Shown here: in pieces, positions 45,366-53,913 of the stretch
Numbering within the stretch: position 1 is the stretch's first letter
Layout: the number at the start of each line of letters is the position of its first letter
Assembly (NCBI GenBank): GCA_964638005.1
Contig: CAZWXS010000003.1
Span: forward strand, 1 to 64,000
Length of the DNA: 64,000 bases
Source of the DNA: JAAYYM01 sp964638005
Lineage (GTDB): Bacteria; Bacillota; Clostridia; Lachnospirales; Lachnospiraceae
Reading direction: 5' to 3'
Position numbers and translations under genes: made by a program
The notes under the pieces: model-generated
Told to the model about the DNA's origin: nothing
Database searches by the model: none
What the model saw: only the letters and a program-made list of their open reading frames with translations

Positions 45366-46088
45366 ATGAAGGATATGATGAGAGACGATACGATCAATAC
45401 GGAATTGGACGATATATTGGATGAGATGATTCCCGTAGATTTAGGGGAACCGGAGCCGGCAGAGGAGCCGGAAGTATTTCCTGCAACCGAGGACGGTGAG
45501 GAGGCAGATATGCCGGTACCGCCCGTAGAACATCCGGAAGCGGTTTTGGAAGCGATTCTGTTTTCAATGGGACACTCTGTGAGCCTGAAGCGGCTGGCAT
45601 TGACGGTTGGACGCGAGCAGGAGGAGACAAAGGAAATCCTGTATGAAATGATGGAACACTACAAGGATGCCGACAGAGGCATTACCATCATTGAACTGGA
45701 GAATTCGTTCCAAATGTGCACGAAGAATGAAATGTATGAACATCTGGTCAGGATTACCAAGGTACCAAAGAATTATGTACTGACGGATACATTGTTGGAA
45801 ACATTGTCTATAGTGGCATATAAGCAGCCTGTGACGAGGCTTGAGATTGAAAAGATCAGGGGTGTCAGCTGTGACCATGCAGTGAACAAGCTGATAGAGT
45901 ATAATCTGATCACAGAGCTTGGCAGACTGGATGCGCCGGGCAGACCGCTCTTATTCGGAACGACAGAGGATTTTTTGAGGGCATTCGGTGTCAAATCACT
46001 GGATGAGCTGCCGATACTCAGACAGGATCGGTTCGAGGACTTTAAGCGTGAAGCGGAAGAAGAAATTCAACTGAAATTGGATATTTGA
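45366..46088 (+). CDS. scpB: Segregation and condensation protein B with acidic N-terminal extension
   Basis: ScpB dimers bind ScpA and complete the SMC-ScpAB complex. Two winged-helix domains are visible from residue about 56 (EAILFSMGHSVSLKRLA, then TLSIVAYKQPVTRLEIEKIRG). At 240 residues it is about 50 longer than usual. The extra residues 1-55 are strongly acidic and proline-rich, probably disordered. The alternative of a later start lacks a ribosome binding site. Confidence 0.94.
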   Translation: MKDMMRDDTINTELDDILDEMIPVDLGEPEPAEEPEVFPATEDGEEADMPVPPVEHPEAVLEAILFSMGHSVSLKRLALTVGREQEETKEILYEMMEHYKDADRGITIIELENSFQMCTKNEMYEHLVRITKVPKNYVLTDTLLETLSIVAYKQPVTRLEIEKIRGVSCDHAVNKLIEYNLITELGRLDAPGRPLLFGTTEDFLRAFGVKSLDELPILRQDRFEDFKREAEEEIQLKLDI

Positions 46089-46104
46089 TCATTGCACTTT
46101 TTAG

Positions 46105-46161
46105 AGAACGGAAGCAAATGACATTGATGGAACAACATTCATAGTCATTTGCTTCCGTTCT
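46105..46161. repeat. Perfect 18-bp inverted repeat after scpB
   Basis: Arms 46105-46122 and 46144-46161 are exactly complementary over 18 bases with a 21-base loop. Only a short T-run follows, so it may be a terminator or a small inserted element. Confidence 0.8.
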
Positions 46162-46202
46162 TTGTCATATATTCAAATGATGACAACAATGGGTGTTATT
46201 TT

Positions 46203-47486
46203 ATGCACAAATTATCGGATTATATCAAAGGAATATTATTGATCGGTATCATGACTGCAGTCTGTATGACTTGTGATGTCAGCGCCGAAGGTGAACCGGA
46301 GATCAGTGAGTTATATGCGACCTCTGCGGTGCTGATGGATGCGGACTCAGGCAGGGTTCTGTATGAGAAGAACGGCTATGAGCAAATGCCTATGGCGAGC
46401 ACTACAAAGATTATGACATGTATTCTGGCACTGGAAAACGGAAACCTGGAAGATCTGGTGACGGTATCAGACTATGCCGCTTCACAGCCCAAGGTCAGGA
46501 TCGGAATGAAGGAAGGTGAGAAGTACAGGCTGCGGGATCTGCTGTATTCCCTGATGTTGGAATCACACAATGACAGTGCGGTGGCGATTGCGGAACATAT
46601 CGGCGGCAGCGTAGAGGGATTTGCCGGTATGATGAATGAGAAGGCACGGGAAATCGGCTGTAAGGATACATATTATATCACGCCGAATGGTCTGGATGCG
46701 GTGGTGACGTTGACTGCGGGCGACGGAAAAGCCAAGGTAGAGACACATAGGACGACTGCCGTGGATCTAGCAAGAACCATGGCATACTGTATCGGCGAAT
46801 CGGAACAGGCAGAGATCTTTTTGGAGATTACGAGACGGGCGAATTATCAATTCTGCAATCAGATCGAGCAGGAGGATGGAGGCGGTACGAGAGACGGCAG
46901 CCACAGCGTTTCCTGCAACAATCACAATGCGTTTCTCGGAATGATGGACGGAGCATTGTCCGGTAAGACCGGATTTACCAATAAAGCAGGATATTGCTAT
47001 GTGGGAGCGCTGGAAAAGGATGATAAGACGTTGACGGTAGCTTTGCTGGCATGTGGATGGCCGAACCACAAGACCTATAAATGGAGTGATACCAAGAAAC
47101 TTATGCAGTATGGGCAGGAAAACTATGAATACAGAGCATTTACCGATGTTCCGATCATGGAGGAAAGACTGCAGCCGATTACGGTTCTGAACGGACAGAC
47201 AGAACGCATCGGCGGGCAGGCGTATACAGCATTGTCATACGAAGCCGTCGGCGGAGAGGATGCAGTTACGGGATTGCTGCTGCAGCCGAAGGAAGAGATT
47301 CAGGTCATCTATACGATACCGGAGGAACTGAATGCACCTGTCAGAGCCGGAAGCAAGGTCGGGAGCATCAAATATATGGTGAACGGAGAGGTGTGGCGCA
47401 CGGAGATGGTCATGACCGTGGATGCGGTGGAAGCCATTGATTATGACTGGTGTCTTGCTAAAATAATCTCTATCTTCTTAGCCTGA
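46203..47486 (+). CDS. dacB: D-alanyl-D-alanine carboxypeptidase (S11), DacB-like
   Basis: The 427-residue protein has a signal peptide (residues 1-28). The STTK box (SxxK) lies near residue 66, the SHN triad (SxN) near 122 and the GKTG box near 260, then a C-terminal beta domain and a terminal amphipathic helix. Position after scpA-scpB matches Bacillus, where dacB (spore cortex) follows scpB. The spmA-spmB genes that complete that order are not present. ATG 46203 is preferred over 46149, which lies inside the inverted repeat. Confidence 0.9.
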   Translation: MHKLSDYIKGILLIGIMTAVCMTCDVSAEGEPEISELYATSAVLMDADSGRVLYEKNGYEQMPMASTTKIMTCILALENGNLEDLVTVSDYAASQPKVRIGMKEGEKYRLRDLLYSLMLESHNDSAVAIAEHIGGSVEGFAGMMNEKAREIGCKDTYYITPNGLDAVVTLTAGDGKAKVETHRTTAVDLARTMAYCIGESEQAEIFLEITRRANYQFCNQIEQEDGGGTRDGSHSVSCNNHNAFLGMMDGALSGKTGFTNKAGYCYVGALEKDDKTLTVALLACGWPNHKTYKWSDTKKLMQYGQENYEYRAFTDVPIMEERLQPITVLNGQTERIGGQAYTALSYEAVGGEDAVTGLLLQPKEEIQVIYTIPEELNAPVRAGSKVGSIKYMVNGEVWRTEMVMTVDAVEAIDYDWCLAKIISIFLA

Positions 47487-47593
47487 GCAGGTCAATTGGA
47501 AATATTGTGAAACAAAACTTGTGAGAATAACGAATATTCAGACAAGTTACGAAAAAAAAACTTAATTTCATGCTATGCTCTTTTGAGAAGTTG

Positions 47594-47602
47594 TGTTATA
47601 AT
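47594..47602 (+). promoter_or_regulatory. Extended -10 promoter of the decarboxylase operon
   Basis: TGTTATAAT at 47594-47602. The leader of about 110 bases that follows contains CGATTTT/AAAATCG pairing and other inverted repeats, with a perfect GGAGGGCC near the start codon. Confidence 0.6.
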
Positions 47603-47720
47603 CAAATATGTGCGAATTTCTGCGGTTTTGACCGATTTTCACACCAAAAATCGACATGCAGACAGCGGTCGATTCACATGTTCAATTAAAAATTTTATAT
47701 AAAATGGAGGGCCAAACAAA

Positions 47721-49151
47721 ATGAGTAACACTTCTCAAGCGAGTCAAAGAATTCAAGCTTTGCTCGATGAAAACAGTTTTGTTGAGATCGGCGGTCTTGT
47801 TACGGCAAGAGCAACTGATTTTAACATGGAACCAAAAGACACTCCGGCCGACGGTGTAATCACCGGTTATGGATTGATTGACGGCAATCTGGTATATGTA
47901 TACAGCCAGGATGTTTCTGTCATGAACGGCTCGGTAGGTGAAATGCATGCAAAGAAAATTACGAATCTGTATGACTTTGCATTAAAGATGGGCGCACCGG
48001 TAATCGGACTTCTGGATTCAGCAGGACTCAGATTGCAGGAAGCAACTGATGCATTGAACGCATTTGGAGAGATTTATCAGAAGCAGGCTATGGTTTCAGG
48101 TGTGATTCCGCAGATTACAGGTGTATTTGGCAACTGTGGCGGCGGACTTGCAATCTTTCCGGGAATGACAGATTTTACATTCATGGAAGCAGGCAAAGGT
48201 AAGTTATTTGTCAATGCGCCCAATGCAATCGACGGCAATGAAATCAGCAAATGTGATTCTTCTTCTGCCGAATTCAGAAGCGAAGAGTGCGGAGATGTGG
48301 ATGTGGTTGCTGACGAGGCCTCCATTCTTGCACAGATCAGACAGCTTGTAACGATGCTTCCGGCTAACAACGAAGAGAACGGCTCATTTGATGAGTGTAC
48401 GGATGATCTGAACAGGACATCTACAGATCTTGCGAACTGTGTAGGCGATACAGCAATTGCACTTTCACAGATTGCAGACAACAATCTTTTCTTCGAGGTG
48501 AAGTCAGGTTATGCAAAGGAAATGGTAATCGGTTTCATCAAGCTGAACGGTACGACAGTCGGTGCGGTTGCTAACCGTACGGAAGTATATGATGCAGAGG
48601 GCAACAAGGCAGAGACTTTTGATGCTGTATTATCGGCAAGAGGATGCGAGAAGGCAGCAGATTTCATTTCTTTCTGTGATGCTTTTGATATTCCGGTACT
48701 TTCACTCACAAATGCAAAGGGCTTCAAGGCAACGATGTGCTGTGAGAAGAAGATTGCAAGAGCAGCAGCAAAACTGACATATGCATTTGCAAATGCAACG
48801 GTTCCGAAGGTAAATGTAATCATCGGACAGGCATTCGGCAGTGCTTACGTGACTATGAATTCAAAGGCACTCGGTGCAGACATGACATTTGCATGGTCTA
48901 CAGCTTCTGTCGGTATGATGGATGCCAAGCTGGCAGCCAAGATCATGTATGACGGTAAGGGTGCGGATGTGATTGATGAGCAGGCAAAGAAATATGCTGA
49001 GCTTCAGTCAAGTGCGGAAGCAGCTGCAAAGAGAGGATATGTAGATACGATCATAGAAGCCGGCGACACCAGAAAATATGTCATCGGTGCATTTGAGATG
49101 CTGTTTACAAAGAGAGAAGAGCGTCCAAGCAAAAAGCATGGAACAGTTTAA
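47721..49151 (+). CDS. Acyl-CoA carboxyltransferase (MmdA/12S-like), short form
   Basis: The 476-residue protein is a crotonase-fold carboxyltransferase of the type in methylmalonyl-CoA decarboxylase alpha and the 12S transcarboxylase subunit. It has the PADGVITGYG segment, LLDSAGLRLQE, FGNCGGGLAIFPGMTDF, and a second half with LTNAKGF and IGQAFGSAYVTM. It lacks about 30-40 N-terminal residues usual in the family. It should move a carboxyl group between biotin and an acyl-CoA; whether this is malonyl- or methylmalonyl-CoA is not decidable here. It heads the operon with OadG-like, biotin carrier, beta pump and 5S-like subunits. Confidence 0.88.
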   Translation: MSNTSQASQRIQALLDENSFVEIGGLVTARATDFNMEPKDTPADGVITGYGLIDGNLVYVYSQDVSVMNGSVGEMHAKKITNLYDFALKMGAPVIGLLDSAGLRLQEATDALNAFGEIYQKQAMVSGVIPQITGVFGNCGGGLAIFPGMTDFTFMEAGKGKLFVNAPNAIDGNEISKCDSSSAEFRSEECGDVDVVADEASILAQIRQLVTMLPANNEENGSFDECTDDLNRTSTDLANCVGDTAIALSQIADNNLFFEVKSGYAKEMVIGFIKLNGTTVGAVANRTEVYDAEGNKAETFDAVLSARGCEKAADFISFCDAFDIPVLSLTNAKGFKATMCCEKKIARAAAKLTYAFANATVPKVNVIIGQAFGSAYVTMNSKALGADMTFAWSTASVGMMDAKLAAKIMYDGKGADVIDEQAKKYAELQSSAEAAAKRGYVDTIIEAGDTRKYVIGAFEMLFTKREERPSKKHGTV

Positions 49152-49168
49152 GAAAGGTGATACTTAAT

Positions 49169-49966
49169 ATGAAGAAATTAAGATTAATATTATGTTTGAT
49201 AACCTGCGTTCTCTGTATGACGGCATGTGGCAGTAAAGAGCCCAAGGTATTGGATCCGGGAGTGGAAGAAGGTGTTCTTTCATTATCTCAGTCCTATGTC
49301 AGCTTATTTGCACAGCTGCAGGGAGCATCCGCATCAGGTTTTGCTGATTTGGGTGCAGAGAAGGTCGAGTACATGTTTGAAAATGAATTCGCCCGCGCTG
49401 TAGACGGAAACGGTATGATCGGCGCCATCACATCATGGGAATCAGCCAAAGCAGACATGGGAGATCCGGTCAGCATTGACGGTGCGGAAATCACCAATTA
49501 TGACGGCAAGGAAATCATAACAAATGTTCGGATTACAGGAACGGAAAGAACGGCAGTTGTTGAATTTATCTTTAAAGACGATCCATATTTGACAATGCAA
49601 TCTGCGGCAACCAATGTAGACTTTACATTTGGCGAGAAGATGGAAAAGGCTGCTTTGAATACATTGCTCGGTATGGGTACGGTATTTGTGGTTTTGATTC
49701 TGATTTCATTGATTATCAGCTGCTTTAGCTTTATTCCGAAATGGCAGGCGGCAAGTGAAGCCAGAAAACAGAAAAAGAAAATGAAAAAGACTGCAGCAGT
49801 TGATAACACTGTGGCACAGATCATCGAAAAAGAGGAACTGTCGGACAATCTGGAGCTTGTGGCTGTTATAACAGCAGCAATCGCATCGGAAACAGGAACT
49901 TCAACAGACGGATTTGTAGTAAGAAGCATTAAGAGAGTGAAAACGAATAAATGGCAGAGAGCCTAA
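49169..49966 (+). CDS. OadG-family subunit with lipoprotein-like N-terminus
   Basis: The 265-residue protein starts with a lipoprotein signal, lipobox TAC with the cysteine near residue 20. An extracellular domain of about 140 residues follows, then a single membrane helix (about 175-195, FVVLILISLIISCFS) with a basic cytoplasmic tail. The helix and tail match the OadG gamma subunit that holds the Na+-pumping decarboxylase together. The extracellular domain is an addition not found in classical OadG (about 80-100 residues). ATG 49169 is placed nine bases after AAAGGTG. Confidence 0.8.
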   Translation: MKKLRLILCLITCVLCMTACGSKEPKVLDPGVEEGVLSLSQSYVSLFAQLQGASASGFADLGAEKVEYMFENEFARAVDGNGMIGAITSWESAKADMGDPVSIDGAEITNYDGKEIITNVRITGTERTAVVEFIFKDDPYLTMQSAATNVDFTFGEKMEKAALNTLLGMGTVFVVLILISLIISCFSFIPKWQAASEARKQKKKMKKTAAVDNTVAQIIEKEELSDNLELVAVITAAIASETGTSTDGFVVRSIKRVKTNKWQRA

Positions 49967-49985
49967 CCAATAGGAGGAATAAGAA

Positions 49986-50366
49986 ATGAAGAATTATACC
50001 ATTACCGTTAATGGAAACGTATATGATGTAACAGTAGAAGAAGGAGCAACAGGAGCAGCAGTTTCGGCACCGGTAGCAGCACCTAAGGCAGCACCTGCAG
50101 CAGCACCTAAGGCGGCACCTGCAGCAGCACCCGCAGCAAGCGCAGGAACAGGATCGGTTAAGATCGAAGCCGGCGCAGCAGGTAAGGTATTCAAAGTAGA
50201 AGCGAGTGCCGGACAGGCAGTGAAGTCAGGAGATACAGTGGTTGTTCTTGAGGCAATGAAAATGGAAATCCCTGTTGTGGCTCCTCAGGACGGTACAGTT
50301 GCAAGCATTGACTGTGCAGTAGGTGATGCAGTAGAAGCAGGCGCACTGTTAGCAACACTGAAATAG
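49986..50366 (+). CDS. Biotin carboxyl carrier protein of the decarboxylase
   Basis: The 126-residue protein carries the biotin that shuttles the carboxyl group. Residues 1-20 form a short strand segment, about 25-60 are an alanine/proline-rich hinge of repeated APKAAPAA units, and about 60-126 are the biotinyl domain. The attachment lysine is in EAMKMEIP, the usual M-K-M. It resembles GcdC/MmdC and the 1.3S transcarboxylase subunit. AGGAGG precedes the start. Confidence 0.94.
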   Translation: MKNYTITVNGNVYDVTVEEGATGAAVSAPVAAPKAAPAAAPKAAPAAAPAASAGTGSVKIEAGAAGKVFKVEASAGQAVKSGDTVVVLEAMKMEIPVVAPQDGTVASIDCAVGDAVEAGALLATLK

Positions 50367-50407
50367 GGCAGATTTAGTTTAAGAGAAAATAACATGGAGG
50401 TCACAAA

Positions 50408-51559
50408 ATGTCATATGTAGCAAATACATTGGAAAATCTGATTCAACAGACGGCATTTCTCGGCTTGAGCTGGGGAAATTATATTATGATTGCCGTTGCC
50501 TGTTTGTTTCTGTATTTAGCCATTAAAAAAGAGTACGAACCATTGTTATTGTGCCCGATTGCGTTTGGTATGCTGCTGGTTAATATTTATCCCGATATCA
50601 TGATGACGATAGAAGATTCCACGAACGGTGCAGGCGGTCTGCTTCACTATTTCTATCTGCTTGATGAATGGGCAATTTTACCTTCACTTATCTTTATGGG
50701 CGTAGGCGCAATGACAGACTTTGGTCCGTTGATTGCCAATCCTAAGAGTTTCTTGCTTGGAGCGGCAGCACAGTTTGGTATATTCATAGCTTACTTTGGA
50801 GCAATTGCAATGGGCTTCAATGATAAAGCAGCAGCAGCTATTTCAATCATCGGTGGTGCAGACGGTCCTACATCCATCTTTCTTGCAGGCAAGCTTGGAC
50901 AGACGGCATTACTCGGACCGATCGCTGTAGCGGCATATTCTTATATGTCACTTGTACCGATCATTCAGCCGCCGATCATGAAATTATTTACGACTGAAAA
51001 AGAACGTAAGATTAAAATGGCACAGTTACGTCCGGTATCGAAACTTGAGAGAATTCTTTTCCCGATCATCGTTACCATCGTAGTGTGTATGATACTTCCG
51101 ACAACAGCACCTTTGATCGGTATGCTGATGTTAGGAAACCTGTTCAGAGAGTCAGGCGTTGTCAGACAGTTGCAGGAGACAGCATCCAATGCACTGATGT
51201 ACATCGTTGTTATCCTGCTTGGTACTTCTGTAGGTGCAACGACAAGCGCAGAAGCATTCATTAAGATATCCACTCTTAAGATTGTTGCACTGGGACTTGT
51301 TGCATTCGCATTTGGTACATTTGCAGGTGTTATGTTCGGTAAATTAATGTGTCTTGTTACGAAGGGTAAGGTTAACCCGTTGATTGGTTCCGCAGGTGTA
51401 TCCGCAGTACCAATGGCAGCCAGAGTATCACAGAAGGTCGGCGCAGAAGCAGATCCAACCAACTTCTTACTCATGCACGCCATGGGCCCCAACGTAGCAG
51501 GTGTTATCGGAACCGCCGTAGCCGCCGGAACTTTCATGGCCATATTCGGTGTAAAATGA
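50408..51559 (+). CDS. oadB: Sodium ion-translocating decarboxylase beta subunit
   Basis: The 383-residue integral membrane protein has about nine to eleven helices. It has the conserved GGADGPTSIF segment near residue 155 that carries the Na+-binding aspartate, and GVSAVPMAARV near 335. It decarboxylates carboxybiotin and exports Na+. The family covers OadB, MmdB and GcdB and the sequence alone does not separate them; the symbol is a family label. It is followed by a palindromic element, then the 5S-like gene. Confidence 0.93.
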   Translation: MSYVANTLENLIQQTAFLGLSWGNYIMIAVACLFLYLAIKKEYEPLLLCPIAFGMLLVNIYPDIMMTIEDSTNGAGGLLHYFYLLDEWAILPSLIFMGVGAMTDFGPLIANPKSFLLGAAAQFGIFIAYFGAIAMGFNDKAAAAISIIGGADGPTSIFLAGKLGQTALLGPIAVAAYSYMSLVPIIQPPIMKLFTTEKERKIKMAQLRPVSKLERILFPIIVTIVVCMILPTTAPLIGMLMLGNLFRESGVVRQLQETASNALMYIVVILLGTSVGATTSAEAFIKISTLKIVALGLVAFAFGTFAGVMFGKLMCLVTKGKVNPLIGSAGVSAVPMAARVSQKVGAEADPTNFLLMHAMGPNVAGVIGTAVAAGTFMAIFGVK

Positions 51560-51711
51560 GACATGCACGAGCAGACAGGATGACAATGCAAGTTTACTTG
51601 CAATTGTCGGGCTGGCTGATCGTATAGGGCGAAGCTCGCGATCTAATCAGTAGTTTGCAAAGCAAACTGCTGATATGTGAAGCAGACGAATGTCTGCGAA
51701 TTGCGCATGTC
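51560..51711. repeat. Structured palindromic element within the decarboxylase operon
   Basis: Bounded by GACATGC (51560-51566, right after the oadB stop) and GCATGTC (51705-51711). It contains three hairpins: 51582-51593 with 51596-51608, 51646-51658 with 51662-51674 (13 bp, one G-U), and GCAGAC/GTCTGC at 51682-51697. It includes the inverted copy of the 12-base core seen at 119-130. No gene is visible in 51560-51789. GCATGTCG recurs at 51752-51759. Confidence 0.7.
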
Positions 51712-51789
51712 GGACTAAGTATTTTAACAGACCATGCCCTTAAAATCCTGCATGTCGAACCAAATCAAATATAAATAGGAGGAAATAAA

Positions 51790-53217
51790 ATGTCAGAAAC
51801 AGCTAAAAAACCGGTAAAAATTACCGAGACCATATTGCGTGACGCACATCAGTCCCTGATTGCAACACGTATGCCGACCGATGAGATGCTTCCGATCTTA
51901 GAGAAGCTTGACAAAGTCGGATATCACTCACTTGAGTGCTGGGGTGGAGCAACATTTGATGCATCACTTCGTTTCTTAAAGGAAGATCCGTGGGACAGAC
52001 TCCGCAAGATCAGAGCAGAGGTTAAGAATACAAAATTGCAGATGCTCTTCAGAGGACAGAACATTTTGGGTTACCGCCCTTATGCAGATGATGTGGTAGA
52101 GTACTTCGTACAGAAATCCATCGCAAACGGTATTGATATCATTCGTATCTTTGACTGCTTCAATGACCTGAGAAATCTGCAGGCTGCAGTAGATGCAACC
52201 AATAAGGAAAAGGGTCAGTCAGGCAAGGGTCATGCGCAGATTGCATTATCTTATACATTGGGTGATGCTTACACAATGGACTATTGGATGGATATGGCGA
52301 AGAAGATTGAAGAGATGGGTGCTGATTCTATCTGTATCAAGGATATGGCAGGACTTCTGGTTCCTTACAAGGCTTCTGAACTGATTACAGCCATGAAGGG
52401 TGCTACAAAGCTTCCGATCCAGCTGCACACACATTACACATCAGGTGTTGCAGGCATGACATATCTGAAGGCTGTTGAAGCTGGTGTTGATGTCATTGAC
52501 TGTGCTATGTCACCGCTTGCTATGGGCACTTCACAGCCTGCTACAGAGGTTATGGTTGAGACATTTAAGGGAACACCTTATGATACAGGTTATGACCAGA
52601 AGCTGCTGGCAGAGATTGCAGACTATTTCAGACCGTTCAGAGACGAGTGCCTTGCCAACGGATTGTTGAATCCGAAGGTTATGGGCGTTGACATCAAGAC
52701 TTTATTATATCAGGTACCGGGTGGTATGTTATCCAACATGGTATCACAGCTCAAAGAGCAGAATGCAGAAGACAAGTATTATGAAGTGCTTCAGGAGATT
52801 CCGAGAGTTCGTAAAGACCTCGGTGAGCCACCTCTTGTTACTCCTTCATCACAGATTGTTGGTACACAGGCTGTATTCAACGTACTCATGGGTGAGAGAT
52901 ATAAGATGGCTACGGATCAGACCAAGGCAGTGCTTAAGGGCGAATATGGCCAGACAGTTAAGCCTATGAGTCAGGAAGTCATCGACAAGGTTATTCCGGG
53001 TGAAGAGAGAATCACATGCCGTCCGGCAGATTTGATTCCGAACGAGCTTGATAAGCTGGAGTCAGAGATGAAGGAATGGAAGCAGCAGGATGAGGACGTA
53101 TTGTCCTATGCGTTGTTCCCACAGGTTGCAGTTGATTTCTTCAAGTATCGTCAGGCACAGCAGGAAAAAGTAGATATGACAAAGGCAGATACTGCAAACG
53201 GAGCATATCCTGTATAA
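51790..53217 (+). CDS. oadA: Oxaloacetate decarboxylase alpha / pyruvate carboxyltransferase (5S-like)
   Basis: The 475-residue TIM-barrel carboxyltransferase has ETILRDAHQSL, the LECWGGATFD segment and RGQNILGY. The catalytic lysine is in DSICIKDMAGLL and the metal histidines in LHTHYTSG. It moves carboxyl between biotin and pyruvate/oxaloacetate. It ends without the C-terminal biotin domain found in many OadA proteins, which fits the separate carrier at 49986 and makes it like the 5S transcarboxylase subunit. AGGAGG precedes the start. It is 230 bases from oadB because of the palindromic element. Confidence 0.93.
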   Translation: MSETAKKPVKITETILRDAHQSLIATRMPTDEMLPILEKLDKVGYHSLECWGGATFDASLRFLKEDPWDRLRKIRAEVKNTKLQMLFRGQNILGYRPYADDVVEYFVQKSIANGIDIIRIFDCFNDLRNLQAAVDATNKEKGQSGKGHAQIALSYTLGDAYTMDYWMDMAKKIEEMGADSICIKDMAGLLVPYKASELITAMKGATKLPIQLHTHYTSGVAGMTYLKAVEAGVDVIDCAMSPLAMGTSQPATEVMVETFKGTPYDTGYDQKLLAEIADYFRPFRDECLANGLLNPKVMGVDIKTLLYQVPGGMLSNMVSQLKEQNAEDKYYEVLQEIPRVRKDLGEPPLVTPSSQIVGTQAVFNVLMGERYKMATDQTKAVLKGEYGQTVKPMSQEVIDKVIPGEERITCRPADLIPNELDKLESEMKEWKQQDEDVLSYALFPQVAVDFFKYRQAQQEKVDMTKADTANGAYPV

Positions 53218-53268
53218 TTTTCCAATCACTATAAAATTTATTTTGTAGTAGCAATATTAAATAACGTA

Positions 53269-53314
53269 TGTTATAATGAACAGGTGGTGCCATGGATAAG
53301 AGGTACCGCCTGTT
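53269..53314 (+). promoter_or_regulatory. Promoter and candidate TetR operator
   Basis: An extended -10 (TGTTATAAT, 53269-53277) is followed at once by an inverted repeat: 53279-53291 and 53302-53314, 13 positions with two mismatches and a ten-base gap. Its place over the transcription start suggests autorepression by the TetR protein downstream. Confidence 0.55.
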
Positions 53315-53352
53315 GTTATATTACGCGGACAGTGGAGAGGAGATTGCATAAG

Positions 53353-53910
53353 ATGGCAAGAAAAGAAACGATTACCAAGACAATGATCATTGATGGCGCT
53401 TTTGAACTGTTAAGGGAACAGGGTATGTATCATGTGACAGCCAGAAAGCTTGCGACCTATATCGGGTGTTCTACACAGCCGATTTTCAGAGTATTCAAAG
53501 GAATGGATGAACTGAATAAGGAACTGTTTGCTAAAGCACGTGATTATTTCGAGGATTATTATGAGAAGTCAGAGAAGGAAAATGATACACCTTTTGTAGA
53601 TCTTGGACTTCAATATATTCAATTTGCCAAGGCAGAGACGAATTTGTTCAAACTCTTGTTTATGACGAAGCTGGATGAGGACCAGACGATGTATGATCTT
53701 CTGAACGGTAACAACAAGGGATTTGTTATTCGGGAAATTAAGAGGATTCCGAATCTGAATCCGGATCATGTTGGAACAATCTTTATGAAGATATTTACAT
53801 TTATACACGGTATGGCGTGTATGGCGACAAGCGGAGAATTCGACCTCTCAGAAGATGAGGTTGTTGAGATGCTGGAAGATGCATATCATGCATTTGCAGG
53901 GCAGGCATAG
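53353..53910 (+). CDS. TetR/AcrR family transcriptional regulator
   Basis: The 185-residue protein has an N-terminal TetR helix-turn-helix (residues about 5-50, GAFELLREQGMYHVTARKLA then IGCSTQPIFRVFKG). A helical ligand domain follows. Targets and ligand are unknown. The nearest candidates are its own promoter and the flavoprotein four bases downstream. ATG 53353 is chosen after GGAGAGGAG; the longer frame to 53284 lies over the operator-like repeat. Confidence 0.88.
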   Translation: MARKETITKTMIIDGAFELLREQGMYHVTARKLATYIGCSTQPIFRVFKGMDELNKELFAKARDYFEDYYEKSEKENDTPFVDLGLQYIQFAKAETNLFKLLFMTKLDEDQTMYDLLNGNNKGFVIREIKRIPNLNPDHVGTIFMKIFTFIHGMACMATSGEFDLSEDEVVEMLEDAYHAFAGQA

Positions 53911-53913
53911 AAG

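Noticed and set aside
50050..50150. GC-rich tandem repeat near 50 kb as a separate element
   Set aside because: It codes for the alanine/proline hinge of the biotin carrier, a normal feature of this family.
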